Positions 37,446 to 49,073 of a DNA stretch of 64,000 bases are shown here, piece by piece; within the stretch, counting starts at the first letter, position 1; the number at the start of each line of letters is the position of its first letter. This DNA is from Diadophis punctatus similis (taxonomy: Eukaryota > Chordata > Lepidosauria > Squamata > Dipsadidae). Where the stretch lies: contig JALIGW010000040.1 of NCBI GenBank assembly GCA_023053685.1, positions 903,501-967,500 on the forward strand, in the 5' to 3' direction. Position numbers and translations under genes: made by a program. Below the pieces are notes generated by a model. That model was given only the letters and a program-made list of their open reading frames with translations, ran no database searches and was not told the DNA's origin.

Positions 37446-39200
37446 CAGCATAAACTGCGGCGGTGAGACAGCGGAGACAGCAGAAACGGCGGCTGTGGGA
37501 CAGCGAGGATAGCAGAAACGGCGGCGGTGGGACAGCGGGGACAGCAGAAATGGTGTCAGTGGGACAGCGGAGACAGCAGAAACGGCGGCGGTGGGACAGC
37601 GGGGACAGCAGAAACGGCGTCGGTGGGACAGCGGAGACAGCAGAAACGGCGGCTGTGGGACAGCGAGGATAGCAGAAACGGCGGCGGTGGGACAGCGGAG
37701 ACAGCATAAACGGCGGCGGTGGGACAGCGGGGACAGCAGAAACGGCGGCGGTGGGACAGCGGGGACAGCAGAAACGGCAGCAGTGGGACAGCAGAAATGG
37801 CGGCGGTGAGACAGCAGAAACGGCGGTTGTGGGACAGCGGGGACAGCAGAAACGGCGGTGGTGGGACAGCGGGGAGAACGGAAACAGCAGCGGTGGGACA
37901 GCGGGGACAGCAGAAACGGGGGCAGTGGGACAGCGGGGACAGCAGAAACGGCGGCGGTGGGACAGCGGGGACAGCAGAAACGGCGGCGGTGGGACAGCGG
38001 AGACGGCGGCGGTGGGGCAGCAGGGACAGCAGATATGGCGGCGGTGGGACAGCAGAAACGGCGGCGGTGGGACAGCGGAGACAGCAGAAACGGTGGCAGT
38101 TGGACAGCGGAAACGGCAGCGGTGGGACAGCGGGGACAGCAGAAATGGCGGCGGTGGGACAGCGGGGACAGCGGAAACGGCGGCAGTGGGACAGCGGGGA
38201 CAGCAGAAATGGCGGCGGTGGGACAACGGGGACAGCAGAAGCGGTGGCGGTGGGACAGCGGGGACAACGGAAATGGCGGCAGTGGGACAGCGGGGACAGC
38301 AGAAACGGCGGCGGTGGGACAGCGGGGACAGCTGAAATGGCAGCAGTGGGACAGCGGGGACAGCAGAAATGGCGGAGGTGGGACAGCGGGGACAACGGAA
38401 ACGGCGGTGGTGGGACAGCGGGGACAGCAGAAATGGCGGCGGTGGGACAACGGGGACAACGGAAACGGCGGCGGTGGGACAGTGGTGACAGCAGAAACGG
38501 CGGCGGTGGGACAGCAGGGACAGCAGAAACGGCGGCGGTGGGACAGCAGAAACGGCGGCGGTGGGACAGCGGAGACAGCAGAAATGGCGGTGGTGGGACA
38601 GCGGGGACAGCGGAAACGACGGCAGTGGGACACCGGGGACAGCAGAAACGGCGGCGGTGGGACAGCGGAGACAGCAGAAACGGCGGCTGTGGGACAGCGA
38701 GGATAGCAGAAAAGGCGGCGGTGGGACAGCGGAGACAGCATAAACGGCGGCGGTGGGACAGCGGGGACAGTAGAAACAGCGGCGGTGGGACAGCGGGGAC
38801 AGCAGAAACGGCAGCAGTGGGACAGCGTAGACAGCAGAAACGGCGGCGGTGAGACAGCAGAAACGGCGGTTGTGGGACAGCGGGGAGAACGGAAACGGCG
38901 GCGGTGGGACAGCGGGGACAGCAGAAACGGGGGCAGTGGGACAGCGGGGACAGCAGAAACGGCGGCGGTGGGACAGCGGGGACAGCAGAAACGGCGGCGG
39001 TGAGACAGCAGAAACGGCGGTTGTGGGACAGCGGGGAGAATGGAAACGGCGGCGGTGGGACAGCGGTGACAGCAGAAACTGCAGCGGTGGGACAGCGGGG
39101 ACAGCAGAAACGGCGGCAGTGGGACAGCGGGGACAGCAGAAATGGCGGCGGTGGGACAATGGGGACAGCAGAAACGGTGGCGGTGGGACAGCGGGGACAA
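37446..39200 (+). repeat. 2,758/2,790-bp higher-order unit, copy 2 (partial)
   Basis: It repeats 34.69-36.42 kb. The GCAGATAT landmark is at 38,029, which is 2,790 bp after 35,239. Similarity ends near 39.21 kb, where copy 1 continues through a GGAAACGGTGGCGG unit and copy 2 continues into the start of the 10-kb duplicate (GGGACAATGGGG at about 39,153). Confidence 0.8.
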
Positions 39201-42200
39201 CGGAAACGGCGGCAGTGGGACAGCGGGGACAGCAGAAACGGCGGCGGTGGGAAAGCGGGGACAGCAGAAACGGCGGCGGTGGGACAGCGGGGACAGCAGA
39301 AATGGCGGCGGTGGGACAGCGGGGACAACGGAAACGGCGGCGGTGGGACAGCGGGGACAGCAGAAATGGCGGCGGTGGGACAACGGGGACAACGGAAACG
39401 GCGGCGGTGGGACAGCGGTGACAGCAGAAACAGCAGCGGTGGGACAGCGGGGACAGCAGAAACGGCGGCAGTGGGACAGCAGAAACGGCGGCGGTGGGAC
39501 AGCGGAGACAGCAGAAATGGCGGTGGTGGGACAGCGGTGACAGCGGAAACGGCGGCAGTGGGACACCGGGGACAGCAGAAACGGCGGCGGTGGGACAGCG
39601 GGTACAGCAGAAACGGCGCCGGTGGGACAGTGGGGACAGCAGAAACGGCGGCGGTGGGACAGCGGTGACAGCAGAAACGGCGGCGGTGGGACAGCGGGGA
39701 CAGCAGAAACGGCGGCGGTGGGACAGCGGGGACAGCAGAAACTGCGGCGGTGAGACAGCGGAGACAGCAGAAACGGCGGCTGTGGGACAGCGAGGATAGC
39801 AGAAACGGCGGCGGTGGGACAGCGGGGACAGCAGAAATGGTGTCAGTAGGACAGCGGAGACAGGAGAAACGGCGGCGGTGGGACAGCGGGGACAGCAGAA
39901 ACGGCGTCGGTGGGAAAGCGGAGACAGCAGAAACGGCGGCTGTGGGACAGCGAGGATAGCATAAACGGCGGCGGTGGGACAGCGGAGACAGCATAAACGG
40001 CAGCGGTGGGACAGCGGGGACAGCAGAAACGGCGGCGGTGGGACAGCGGGGACAGCAGAAACGGCAGCAGTGGGACAGCAGAAACGGCGGCGGTGAGACA
40101 GCAGAAACGGCGGTTGTGGGACAGCGGGGATAGCAGAAACGGCGGCGGTGGGACAGCGGAGACAGCAGTAATGGCGGTGGTGGGACAGCGGGGACAGCGG
40201 AAACGGCGGCGGTGGGACAGCGGGTACAGCAGAAACGGCGGCGGTGGGACAGCGGGTACAGCAGAAACGGCGGCGGTGGGACAGCGGGGACAGCAGAAAC
40301 GGCGGCGGTGGGACAGCGGGGACAGCAGAAACGGCGGCGGTGGGACAGCGGGGACAGCAGAAACTGCGGCGGTGAGACAGCGGAGACAGCAGAAACGGCG
40401 GCTGTGGGACAGCGAGGATAGCAGAAACGGCGGCGGTGGGACAGCGGGGACAGCAGAAATGGTGTCAGTGGGACAGCGGAGACAGGAGAAACGGCGGCGG
40501 TGGGACAGCGGGGACAGCAGAAACGGCGTCGGTGGGAAAGCGGAGACAGCAGAAACGGCGGCTGTGGGACAGCGAAGATAGCATAAACGGCGGCGGTGGG
40601 ACAGCGGAGACAGCATAAACGGCAGCGGTGGGACAGCGGGGACAGCAGAAACGGCGGCGGTGGGACAGCGGGGACAGCAGAAACGGCAGCAGTGGGACAG
40701 CAGAAACGGCGGCGGTGAGACAGCAGAAACGGCGGTTGTGGGACAGCGGGGATAGCAGAAACGGCGGCGGTGGGACAGCGGGGAGAACGGAAACGTCAGC
40801 GGTGGGACAGCGGGGACAGCAGAAACGGGGGCAGTGGGACAGCGGGGACAGCAGAAACGGCGGCGGTGGGACAGCGGGGACAGCAGAAACGGCGGCGGTG
40901 GGACAGCGGAGACGGCGGCGGTGGGGCAGCAGGGACAGCAGATATGGCGGCGGTGGGACAGCAGAAACGGCGGCGGTGGGACAGCGGAGACAGCAGAAAC
41001 GGTGGCAGTTGGACAGCGGAAACGGCAGCGGTGGGACAGCGGGGACAGCAGAAATGGCGGCGGTGGGACAGCGGGGACAGCGGAAACGGCGGCAGTGGGA
41101 CAGCGGGGACAGCAGAAATGGCGGCGGTGGGACAACGGGGACAGCAGAAGCGGTGGCGGTGGGACAGCAGGGACAACGGAAACGGCGGCAGTGGGACAGC
41201 GGGGACAGCAGAAACGGCGGCGGTGGGACAGCGGGGACAGCTGAAATGGCAGCAGTGGGACAGCGGGGACAGCAGAAATGGCGGAGGTCGGACAGCGGGG
41301 ACAACGGAAACGGCGGTGGTGGGACAGCGGGGACAGCAGAAATGGCGGCGGTGGGACAACGGGGACAACGGAAACGGCGGCGGTGGGACAGTGGTGACAG
41401 CACAAACGGCGGCGGTGGGACAGCAGGGACAGCAGAAACGGCGGCGGTGGGACAGAGAGGACAGCAGAAATGGTGACGGTGGGACAGCGGGGACAGCAGA
41501 AACGGCGGCGGTGGGACAGCGGAAACGGCGGCGGTGGGACAGCGGAGACAGCAGAAACGGCGGCTGTGGGATAGCGAGGATAGCAGAAACGGCGGCGGTG
41601 GGACAGCGGGGACAGCAGAAACGGCGTCGGTGGGACAGCGGAGACAGCAGAAACGGCGGCGGTGGGACAGCGGGGACAGCAGAAACGGCGTCGGTGGGAC
41701 AGCGGAGACAGCAGAAACGGCGGCTGTGGGACAGCGAGGATAGCAGAAACGGCGGCGGTGGGACAGCGGAGACAGCATAAACGGCGGCGGTGGGACAGCG
41801 GGGACAGTAGAAACAGCGGCGGTGGGACAGCGGGGACAGCAGAAACGGCAGCAGTGGGACAGCGTAGAGAGCAGAAACGGCGGCGGTGAGACAGCAGAAA
41901 CGGCGGTTGTGGGACAGCGGGGAGAACGGAAACGGCGGCGGTGGGACAGCGGGGACAGCAGAAACGGGGGCAGTGGGACAGCGGGGACAGCAGAAACGGC
42001 GGCGGTGGGACAGCGGGGACAGCAGAAACGGCGGCGGTGGGACAGCGGAAACGGCGGCGGTGGGGCAGCAGGGACAGCAGATATGGCGGCGGTGGGACAG
42101 CAGAAACGGTGGCGGTGGGACAGCGGAGACAGCAGAAACGGTGGCAGTTGGACAGCGGAAACGGCGGCGGTGGGACAGCGGGGAGAGCAGAAATGGAGGC

Positions 42201-42239
42201 GGTGGGACAGCAGGGACAGCGGAAACGGCGGCAGTGGGA

Positions 42240-43650
42240 CAGCGGGGACAGCAGAAATGGCTGCGGTGGGACAACGGGGACAGCAGAAACGGTGGCGGTG
42301 GGACAGCGGGGACAACGGAAACGGCGGCAGTGGGACAGCGGGGACAGCAGAAACGGCGGCGGTGGGACAGCGAGGACAGCAGAAATGGCGGCGGTGGGAC
42401 AGCGGGGACAACGGAAACGGCGGCGGTGGGACAGCGGGGACAGCAGAAATGGCGGCGGTGGGACAACGGGGACAACGGAAACGGCGGCGGTGGGACAGCG
42501 GTGACAGCAGAAACTGCAGCAGTGGGACAGCGGGGACAGCAGAAACGGCGGCAGTGGGACAGCAGAAACGGCGGCGGTGGGACAGCGGAGACAGCAGAAA
42601 TGGCGGCGGTGGGACAGCGGGGACAGCGGAAACGGCGGCAGTGGGACACTGGGGACAGCAGAAACGGAGGCAGTGGGACAGCGGGGACAGCAGAAACGGC
42701 GGCGGTGGGACAGCGGGGACAGCAGAAACGGCGGCGGTGGGACAGCGGGGGCAGCAGAAACGGCGGCGGTGGGACAGCGGAGACAGCAGAAACGGCGGCG
42801 GTAGGACAGCGGAAACGGCGGCGGTGGGACAGCGGAGGCAGCAGAAACGGCGGTGGGACAGCGGAAACGGCGGCAGTGGGACAGCGGAGACAGCAGAAAC
42901 GGCAGCGGTGGGACAGCGAGGACAGCAGAAACGGCGGCGGTGGGACAGCGGAGACAGCAGAAACGGCGGCGGTAGGACAGCGGAAACGGCGGCAGTGGGA
43001 CAGCGGGGACAGCAGAAACGGCGGCGGTGGGACAGCGGGGACAGCTGAAATGGCGGCAGTGGGACAGCGGGGACAGCAGAAATGGCGGCGGTGGGACAGC
43101 GCGGACAACGGAAACGGCGGCGGTGGGACAGCGGGGACAGCAGAAATGGCGGCGGTGGGACAACGGGGACAACGGAAACGGCGGCGGTGGGACAGCGGTG
43201 ACAGCAGAAACGGCGGCGGTGGGACAGCGAGGACAGCAGAAACGGTGACGGTGGGACAGCGGGGACAGCAGAAACGGCGGCGGTGGGACAGCGGAAACGG
43301 CGGCGGTGGGACAGCGGAGACAGCAGTAACGGCGGCTGTGGGACAGCGAGGATAGCAGAAACGGCGGCGGTGGGACAGCGGGGACAGCAGAAACGGCGGC
43401 GGTGGGACAGCGGGGACAGCAGAAACGGCGTCGGTGGGACAGCGGAGACAGCAGAAACGGCGGCGGTGGGACAGCGGGGACAGCAGAAACGGCATCGGTG
43501 GGACAGCGGAGACAGCAGAAACGGCAGCTGTGGGACAGCGAGGATAGCAGAAACGGCGGCGGTGGGACAGCGGAGACAGCAGAAACGGCGGCGGTGGGAC
43601 AGCGGGGACAGCAGAAACGGCGGCGGTGGGACAGCAGAAACGGCGGCGGT
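42240..43650 (+). repeat. Higher-order block B, copy 3
   Basis: It matches 27.5-29.0 kb and 1-1.47 kb, sharing the ACTGCAGCAG, GCGCGGACAAC, GGCATCGG and GGCAGCTGTGGG marks. It differs from copy 2 by small losses: near 43.22 kb it lacks the ACAGCAGGGACAGC monomer and reads directly into GCGAGGACAGC. Confidence 0.75.
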
Positions 43651-46600
43651 GGGACAGCGGAGACAGCAGAAATGGCGGCGGTGGGACAGCGGGGACAGCG
43701 GAAACGGCGGCAGTGGGACACTGGGGACAGCAGAAACGGAGGCAGTGGGACAGCGGGGACAGCAGAAACGGCGGCGGTGGGACAGCGGGGACAGCAGAAA
43801 CGGCGGCGGTGGGACAGCGGGGACAGCAGAAACGGCGGCGGTGGGACAGCGGAGACAGCAGAAACGGCGGCGGTGGGACAGCGGAAACGGCGGCGGTGGG
43901 ACAGCGGAGGCAGCAGAAACGGCGGTGGGACAGCGGAAACGGCGGCAGTGGGACAGCGGAGACAGCAGAAACGGCAGCGGTGGGACAGCGAGGACAGCAG
44001 AAACGGCGGCGGTAGGACAGCGGAAACGGCGGCAGTGGGACAGCGGGGACAGCAGAAACGGCGGCGGTGGGACAGCGGGGACAGCTGAAATGGCGGCAGT
44101 GGGACAGCGGGGACAGCAAAAATGGCGGCGGTGGGACAGCGGGGACAACGGAAACGGCGGCGGTGGGACAGCGGGGACAGCAGAAATGGCGGCGGTGGGA
44201 CAACGGGGACAACGGAAACGGCGGCGGTGGGACAGCGGTGACAGCAGAAACGGCGGCGGTGGGACAGCAGGGACAGCAGAAACGGCGGCGGTGGGACAGC
44301 GAGGACAGCAGAAACGGTGACGGTGGGACAGCGGGGACAGCGGAAACGGCGACGGTGGGACAGCGGAAACGGCGGCGGTGGGACAGCGGAGACAGCAGTA
44401 ACGGCGACTGTGGGACAGCGAGGACAGCAGAAACGGCGGCGGTGGGACAGCGGGGACAGCAGAAACGGCGGCGGTGGGACAGCGGGGACAGCAGAAACGG
44501 CGTCGGTGGGACAGCGGAGACAGCAGAAACGGCGGCGGTGGGACATCGGGGACAGCAGAAACGGCATCGGTGGGACAGCGGAGACAGCAGAAACGGCAGC
44601 TGTGGGACAGCGAGGATAGCAGAAACGGCGGCGGTGGGACAGCGGAGACAGCAGAAACGGCGGCGGTGGGACAGAAAGGACAGCAGAAACAGCGGCGGTG
44701 GGACAGCGGGGACAGCAGAAACGGCAGCAGTGGGACAGCGTAGACAGCAGAAACGGCGGCGGTGAGACAGCAGAAACGGCGGTTGTGGGACAGCGGGGAC
44801 AGGAGAAACGGCGGTGGTGGGACAGCGGGGAGAACGGAAACGGCGGCGGTGGGACAGCGGGGACAGCAGAAACGGGGGCAGTGGGACAGCGGGGACAGCA
44901 GAAACGGCGGCGGTGGGACAGCGGGGACAGCAGAAATGGCGGCGGTGGGACAGCGGAAACGGCGGCGGTGGGGCAGCAGGGACAGCAGATATGGCGGCGG
45001 TGGGACAGCAGAAACGGCGGCGGTGGGACAGTGGATACAGCAGAAACGGTGGCAGTTGGACAGCGGAAACGGCGGCGGTGGGACAGCGGGGACAGCAGAA
45101 ATGGCGGCGGTGGGACAGCGGGGACAGCGGAAACGGCGGCAGTGGGACAGTAGAAATGGCGGCGGTGGGACAACGGGGACAGCAGAAACGGTGGCGGTGG
45201 GACAGCGGGGACAACGGAAATGGCGGCAGTGGGACAGCGGGGACAGCAGAAACGGCGGCGGTGGGACAGCGGGGACAGCAGAAACGGCGGCGGTGGGACA
45301 GCAGGGACAGCAGAAATGGCGGCGGTGGGACAGCGGGGACAGCAGAAACGGCGGCAGTGGGACAGGGGAGGGAAAGCAGAAACGGCGGCGGTGGGACAGC
45401 GGGGACAGCAGAAACGGCGGCGGTGGGACAGCGGGGACAGCAGAAACGGCGGCAATGGGACAGCGGGGACAGCAGAAACTGCGGCCGTGAGACAGCGGAG
45501 ACAGCAGAAACGGCGGCGGTAGGACAGCGGAAACGGCGGCGGTGGGACAGCGGGGACAGCAGAAATGGCGGCGGTGGGACAGCGGGGACAGCGGAAACGG
45601 CGGCAGTGGGACAGCGGAGACAGTAGAAATGGCGGCGGTGGGACAGCGGAGACAGCAGAAATGGTGGCAGTGGGACAGCGGAAACGGCGGCGGTGGGACA
45701 GCGGGGACAGCAGAAATGGCGGTGGTGGGACAGCGGGGACAGTGGAAACGGCGGCAGTGGGACACCGGGGACAGCAGAAACGGCGGTGGTGGGACAGCAG
45801 GGACAGCAGAAATGGCGGCGGTGGGACAGCGGGGACAGCAGAAACGGCGGCGGTGGGACAGCGGGGACAGCAGAAACGGCGGCGGTGGGACAGCGGGGAC
45901 AGCAGAAACGGCGGCAATGGGACAGCGGGGACAGCAGAAACTGTGGCAGTGAGACAGCGGAGACAGCAGAAACGGCGGCGGTAGGACAGCGGAAACGGCG
46001 GCTGTGGGACAGCGGAGACAGCAGAAACGGCGGTGGGACAGCGGAAACGGCGGCGGTGGGACAGCGGAGACAGCAGAAACGGCGGCGGTGGGACAGCGAG
46101 GACAGCAGAAACGGCGGCGGTGGGACAGCGGGGACAGCAGAAACGGCGGCGGTGGGACAGCAGAAACGGCGGCGGTGGGACAGCGGGGACAGCAGAAACA
46201 GCGGCGGTGGGACACCGGGACAGCAGAAACGGCAGCAGTGGGACAGCGTAGACAGCAGAAACGGCAGCGGTGGGACAGCAGAAACAGCGGTTGTGGGACA
46301 GCGGGGACAGCAGAAACGGCGGCGGTGGGACAGCGGGGACAAAGGAAACGGCGGCGGTGGGACAGCGGGGACAGCAGAAATGGCGGTGGTGGGACTGCGG
46401 GGACAGCAGAAACGGCGGCAGTGGGACAGCGGAGACAGCAGAAACAGCGGCGGTGGGACAGGGGGGCAACAGAAACGGCAGCAGTGGGACAACAGAAACG
46501 GCGGCGGTGGGACAGCGGAGACAGCAGAAACGGTGGCAGTGGGACAGCAGAAACGGCAGCGGTTCAACAGCAGGGACAGCAGAAACGGCGGCAGTGGGAC

Positions 46601-49073
46601 AGCGGGGACAGCAGAAATGGTGGCAGTTGGACAGAGGAAACGGCGGCGGTGGGACAGCGGGGACAGCAGAAATGGCGGCGGTGGGACAGCGGGGACAGCG
46701 GAAACGGCGGCAGTGGGACAGCGGGGACAGCAGAAACGGCGGCGGTGGGACAGCGGGGACAGCGGAAATGGCGGCAGTGGGATAGCGGGGACAGCAGAAA
46801 CGGCGGCGGTGGGACAGCGGAGAAAGCAGAAACGGCGGCGGTGGGATAGCGGAAACGGCGGCGGTGGGACAGCGGAGACAGCAGAAACAGCAGCGGTGGG
46901 ACAGCGGTGACAGCAGAAACGGCAGCAGTGGGACAGCAGAAACGGCGGCAGTGGGACAGCGGAGACCGCAGAAACGGCGGCGGTGGGACAGCGGAAACGG
47001 CGGTGGTGGGACAGCGGGGACAGCGGAAACGGCGGCGGTGGGAAAGTGGGGACAGCAGAAACGGCGGCGGTGGGACAGCGGGGACAGCAGAAACGGCGGC
47101 GGTGGGACAGCGGGGACAGCAGAAACGGCGGCGGTGGGACAGCGGGGACAGCAGAAACGGTGACGGTGGGACAGCAGAGACAGCAGAAACGGCACCGGTG
47201 GGACAGCGGGGAGAGCAGAAATGGCGGCGGTGGGACAGCGGGGACAGCAGAAACGGCGGCGGTGGGACAACGGGGACAGCACAAACGGCGGCAGTGGGAC
47301 AGCGGGGACAGCAGAAACAGCGGCAGTGGGACAGCGGAAACGGCGGCGGTGTGACAGCGGAGACAGCAGAAATGGCGGCGGTGGGACTGCAGAAACGGCG
47401 GCGGTGGGACAGCGGAGACAGCAGAAACGGCGGTGGGACAGCGGAAACGGCGGCGGTGGGACAGCGGAGACAGCAGAAACGGCGGCGGTGGGACAGCGGA
47501 AATCGCGGCGGTGGGACAGCGGGGACAGCAGAAATGGCGGCGGTGGGACAGCGGGGACAGCGGAAACGGCGGCGGTGGGAAAGCGGGGACAGCAGAAACG
47601 GCGGCAGTGGGACAGCGGGGACAGCAGAAACGGCAGCAGTGGGACAGCGGAGACAGCAGAAACGGCGGCGGTGAGACAGCAGAAACGGCGGCGGTGGGAC
47701 AGCGGAGACAGCAGAAATGGCGGCGGTGGGACAGCAGAAACGGCGGCGGTGGGACAGCGGAGAGAGCAGAAACGGCGGTGGGACAGCGGAAACGGTGGCG
47801 GTGGGACAGCGGGGACAGCAGAAACGGCAGCGGTGGCACAGCGGAAACGGCGGCGGTGGCACAGCGGGGACAGCAGAAATGGCGGCGGTGGGACAGCGGG
47901 GACAGCGGAAACGGCCGCGGTGGGAAAGCGGGAACAGCAGAAACGGCGGCGGTGGGACAGCGGGGACAGCAGAAACGGCAGCAGTGAGACAGCGGAGACA
48001 GCAGAAACGGCGGCGGTAGGACAGCGGAAATGGCGGCGGTGGGACAGCGGGGACAGCAGAAATGGCGGCGGTGGGACAGCTGAAACGGCGGTGGTGAGAC
48101 AGCGGGGACAGCAGAAACGGCGGCGGTGGGAAAGCAGGAACAGCGGAAACGGCGGCGGTGGGACAGCGGCGACAGCAGAAACAGCGGCGGTGGGACAGCG
48201 GAAACGGCGGCGGTGGGACAGCAGGGACAGCAGAAATGGCGGCGGTGGGACAGCGGGGACAGCGGAAACGGCGGCGGTGGGAAAGCGGGAACAGCAGAAA
48301 CGGTGCCGGTGGGACAGCGGGGACAGCAGAAACGGCAGCAGTGAGACAGCGGAGACAGCAGAAACGGCGGCGGTAGGAGAGCGGAAACGGCGGCAGTGGG
48401 ACAGCGGGGACAGCGGAAACGGCGGCGGTGGGACAGCGGGGACAGCAGAAATGGCGGCGGTGGGACAGCGGGGACAGCGGAAACGGCGGCAGTGGGACAG
48501 CGGGGATAGCAGAAACGGCGGCGGTGGGGCAATGGGGACAGCAGAAACGGTGGCGGTGGGACAGCGGGGACAACGGAAACGGCGGCAGTGGGACAGCGGG
48601 GACAGCAGAAACGGCGGCGGTGGGACAGCGGGGACAGCAGAAACGGCGGCGGTGGGACAGCGGGGACAGCAGAAATGGCGGCGGTGGGACAGCGGGGACA
48701 ACGGAAACGGCGGCGGTGGGACAGCGGGGACAGCAGAAAAGGCGGCGGTGGGACAACGGGGACAACGGAAACGGCGGCGGTGGGACAGCGGTGACAGCAG
48801 AAACAGCAGCGGTGGGACAGCGGGGACAGCAGAAACGGCGGCAGTGGGACAGCAGAAACGGCGGCGGTGGGACAGCGGAGACAGCAGAAATGGCGGTGGT
48901 GGGACAGCGGGGACAGCGGAAACGGCGGCAGTGGGACACCGGGGACAGCAGAAACGGCGGCGGTGGGACAGTGGGGACAGCAGAAACGGCGGCGGTGGGA
49001 CAGCGGGGACAGCAGAAACGGCGGCGGTGGGACAGCAGGGACAGCAGAAACGGCGGCGGTGGGACAGCGGGGA
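43651..49073 (+). repeat. Higher-order block A, copy 4 (with rearrangements)
   Basis: GTTCAAC at 46,562 lies 15,200 bp after copy 3 and the end mark is at 49,074. This copy is the most divergent. AGTTACGGCGACTG is AGTAACGGCGACTG at about 44,396, with extra GGCATCGG and CATAGC-type monomers inserted after it. A 34-bp monomer with GGGGAGGGAAAGC lies at about 45,365. A block near 48.1 kb (GGAAAGCAGGAACAGC) is shortened relative to 32.9-33.0 kb. GCAGATAT is at 44,985. Confidence 0.83.

Noticed and set aside
45340..45395. Insertion of a mobile element at the odd monomer
   Set aside because: Only two extra bases are present, with no terminal repeats or target duplication.
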